Source: an uncultured Eubacteriales bacterium
GTDB lineage: Bacteria; Bacillota; Clostridia; Oscillospirales; Acutalibacteraceae
NCBI GenBank assembly: GCA_900317765.1
Contig: ONID01000020.1
Coordinates: 1 to 32,321, forward strand
Length of the DNA: 32,321 nucleotides
Direction: 5' to 3'
The stretch's first letter is position 1. Each line of letters begins with the position of its first letter. The notes beneath the pieces are model-generated. The model searched no databases. It saw only the letters and a program-made list of their open reading frames with translations, and had not been told where the DNA came from. Of the stretch, positions 31,754-32,321 are shown in pieces. The position numbers were made by a program, and so were the translations under genes.

Positions 31754-32014
31754 TTAACCGCGCTTGTCTTTATCTGAAAACAAATACATTTCCTCATCTG
31801 TTTCAACTCTGTTGCCAGAGCTGGAATCATCAACGCCCAGCTTATCCATTTGATAATTACCCGCAAAAGCCCCTGTATGCTGACCGCGTCTGTAAAATTT
31901 TCCCGCGTGATAACCTGTTTCCACTCTGACTTTCTGATAATGTCTGACGGAGGCGATCACTGCAACCACAACGACAAAAATGATGATAATACCTGCAATC
32001 GTATAGAAATCCAT
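31754..32014 (-). CDS. Small single-pass membrane protein
   Basis: An 86-residue protein with one hydrophobic segment (residues 5-24, IAGIIIIFVVVVAVIASVRH) and a soluble, mostly polar remainder: KVRVETGYHAGKFYRRGQHT and an acidic tail. The N-terminus is short, so the chain is probably anchored with the tail inside or outside depending on the basic residues after the helix; the positive-inside rule suggests an inside tail. I chose the ATG at 32014, since AAAGGA lies upstream; a TTG two codons earlier is less likely. It is the first gene of the minus-strand cluster running to the flotillin. Function unknown. Confidence 0.78.
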   Translation of the reverse strand: MDFYTIAGIIIIFVVVVAVIASVRHYQKVRVETGYHAGKFYRRGQHTGAFAGNYQMDKLGVDDSSSGNRVETDEEMYLFSDKDKRG

Positions 32015-32053
32015 CGTCAATCATCCTTTCTTAATGACTAATTAGGTGATTGT

Positions 32054-32315
32054 AAAACTTCGAAAATGCCTGAAATTGGTAGGGGCATGCACTGTTCAAA
32101 ACGAAGTTTTTCTCCGGTCGGAGCAAGAAAATCGTTGTATTGGACTATTTCTGTATTCGCCTGAGCCTTTTGTCTGTCGACACAGGTCTTGCTCGGTCGC
32201 ACCGCTTAACAAGTTAAGCTATGCTCCCTCGTGGGGCTCTGCCCCACTCCCCGCAAGGGCGCTGCCCTTGACCTGCCAGGAGGAACGAGTTCCCCGGCTG
32301 TCGCTCGCCGACAGC
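32054..32315. repeat. Palindrome-rich intergenic repeat at window end
   Basis: This 300-base end shows no credible gene. It holds five inverted repeats: AAAACTTCG with CGAAGTTTT (32054-32110), GCTTAAC-AA-GTTAAGC (32204-32219), GTGGGGC-TCT-GCCCCAC (32231-32247), CAAGGGC-GCT-GCCCTTG (32254-32270) and GCTGTCG-N5-CGACAGC (32297-32315). Its GC content rises sharply from about 32180. Adjacent GGGGC and CAAGGGC hairpins are reminiscent of dispersed intergenic repeats in clostridial genomes; that is from memory, not a search. Confidence 0.7.
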
Positions 32316-32321
32316 TAGGAC

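Noticed and set aside
32046-32318. Plus-strand frame at window end
   Set aside because: It runs through five palindromes and a GC-composition jump, and has no ribosome site or domain.

Overview
The window looks like chromosome from a low-to-mid GC Gram-positive clostridium, most likely a Ruminococcus-like member of the Oscillospiraceae. The reasons are purine-rich Shine-Dalgarno sites, TTGACA/TATAAT promoters with 17-bp spacers, threonine-run linkers on secreted proteins, tandem M42 peptidases, an ECF thiamine transporter subunit behind a TPP riboswitch, and many zinc-ribbon membrane proteins. The species is inferred; no 16S gene is present.

Left edge (1-1020): accessory DNA with a truncated RelB/DinJ-type antitoxin and a small serine resolvase. 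Upstream of the resolvase lie two related 16-bp inverted sites, one overlapping its promoter. From 1250 to 6450 a plus-strand housekeeping block encodes an atypical metallophosphoesterase, a membrane-anchored orphan, two M42 aminopeptidases, a Cof-type HAD phosphatase and a GNAT acetyltransferase. It ends in a long hairpin. Next comes a solitary 5S rRNA gene (minus strand) with its own promoter and terminator. Two cell-surface genes follow: an L,D-transpeptidase between Thr-rich linkers and a second Thr-rich secreted protein.

9250-16150: a solute-binding lipoprotein, an Rrf2 regulator with three cysteines, a 91-bp nested inverted repeat, three tandem zinc-ribbon/transmembrane proteins, a 527-residue low-complexity acidic protein, a YfcE-type phosphodiesterase, and a compact operon of three small unknown proteins. 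16157-20405: a 658-residue orphan with two C-terminal membrane helices, a YhfC-like membrane protein, a Nudix hydrolase with an extra N-terminal domain, and an XRE regulator.

20522-25083: PrmA, a stand-alone RnfA-like membrane protein, ThiT with TPP riboswitch and terminator, and GuaB with a strong promoter. 25092-32014, all on the minus strand: an exported endonuclease/exonuclease/phosphatase-fold lipoprotein, a flotillin, a leucine-rich-repeat lipoprotein, two small zinc ribbons, a glycine-zipper protein, an NfeD/YuaF-like protein and a small membrane protein. Together these look like a membrane-organisation cluster. The last 300 bases hold a run of palindromes typical of a dispersed intergenic repeat.

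No CRISPR array, transposase, prophage or tRNA was seen. The features most worth following up are the flotillin/NfeD neighbourhood, the zinc-ribbon trio with its acidic partner, the lipoprotein phosphodiesterase with a duplicated front domain, and the three-gene small-protein operon.
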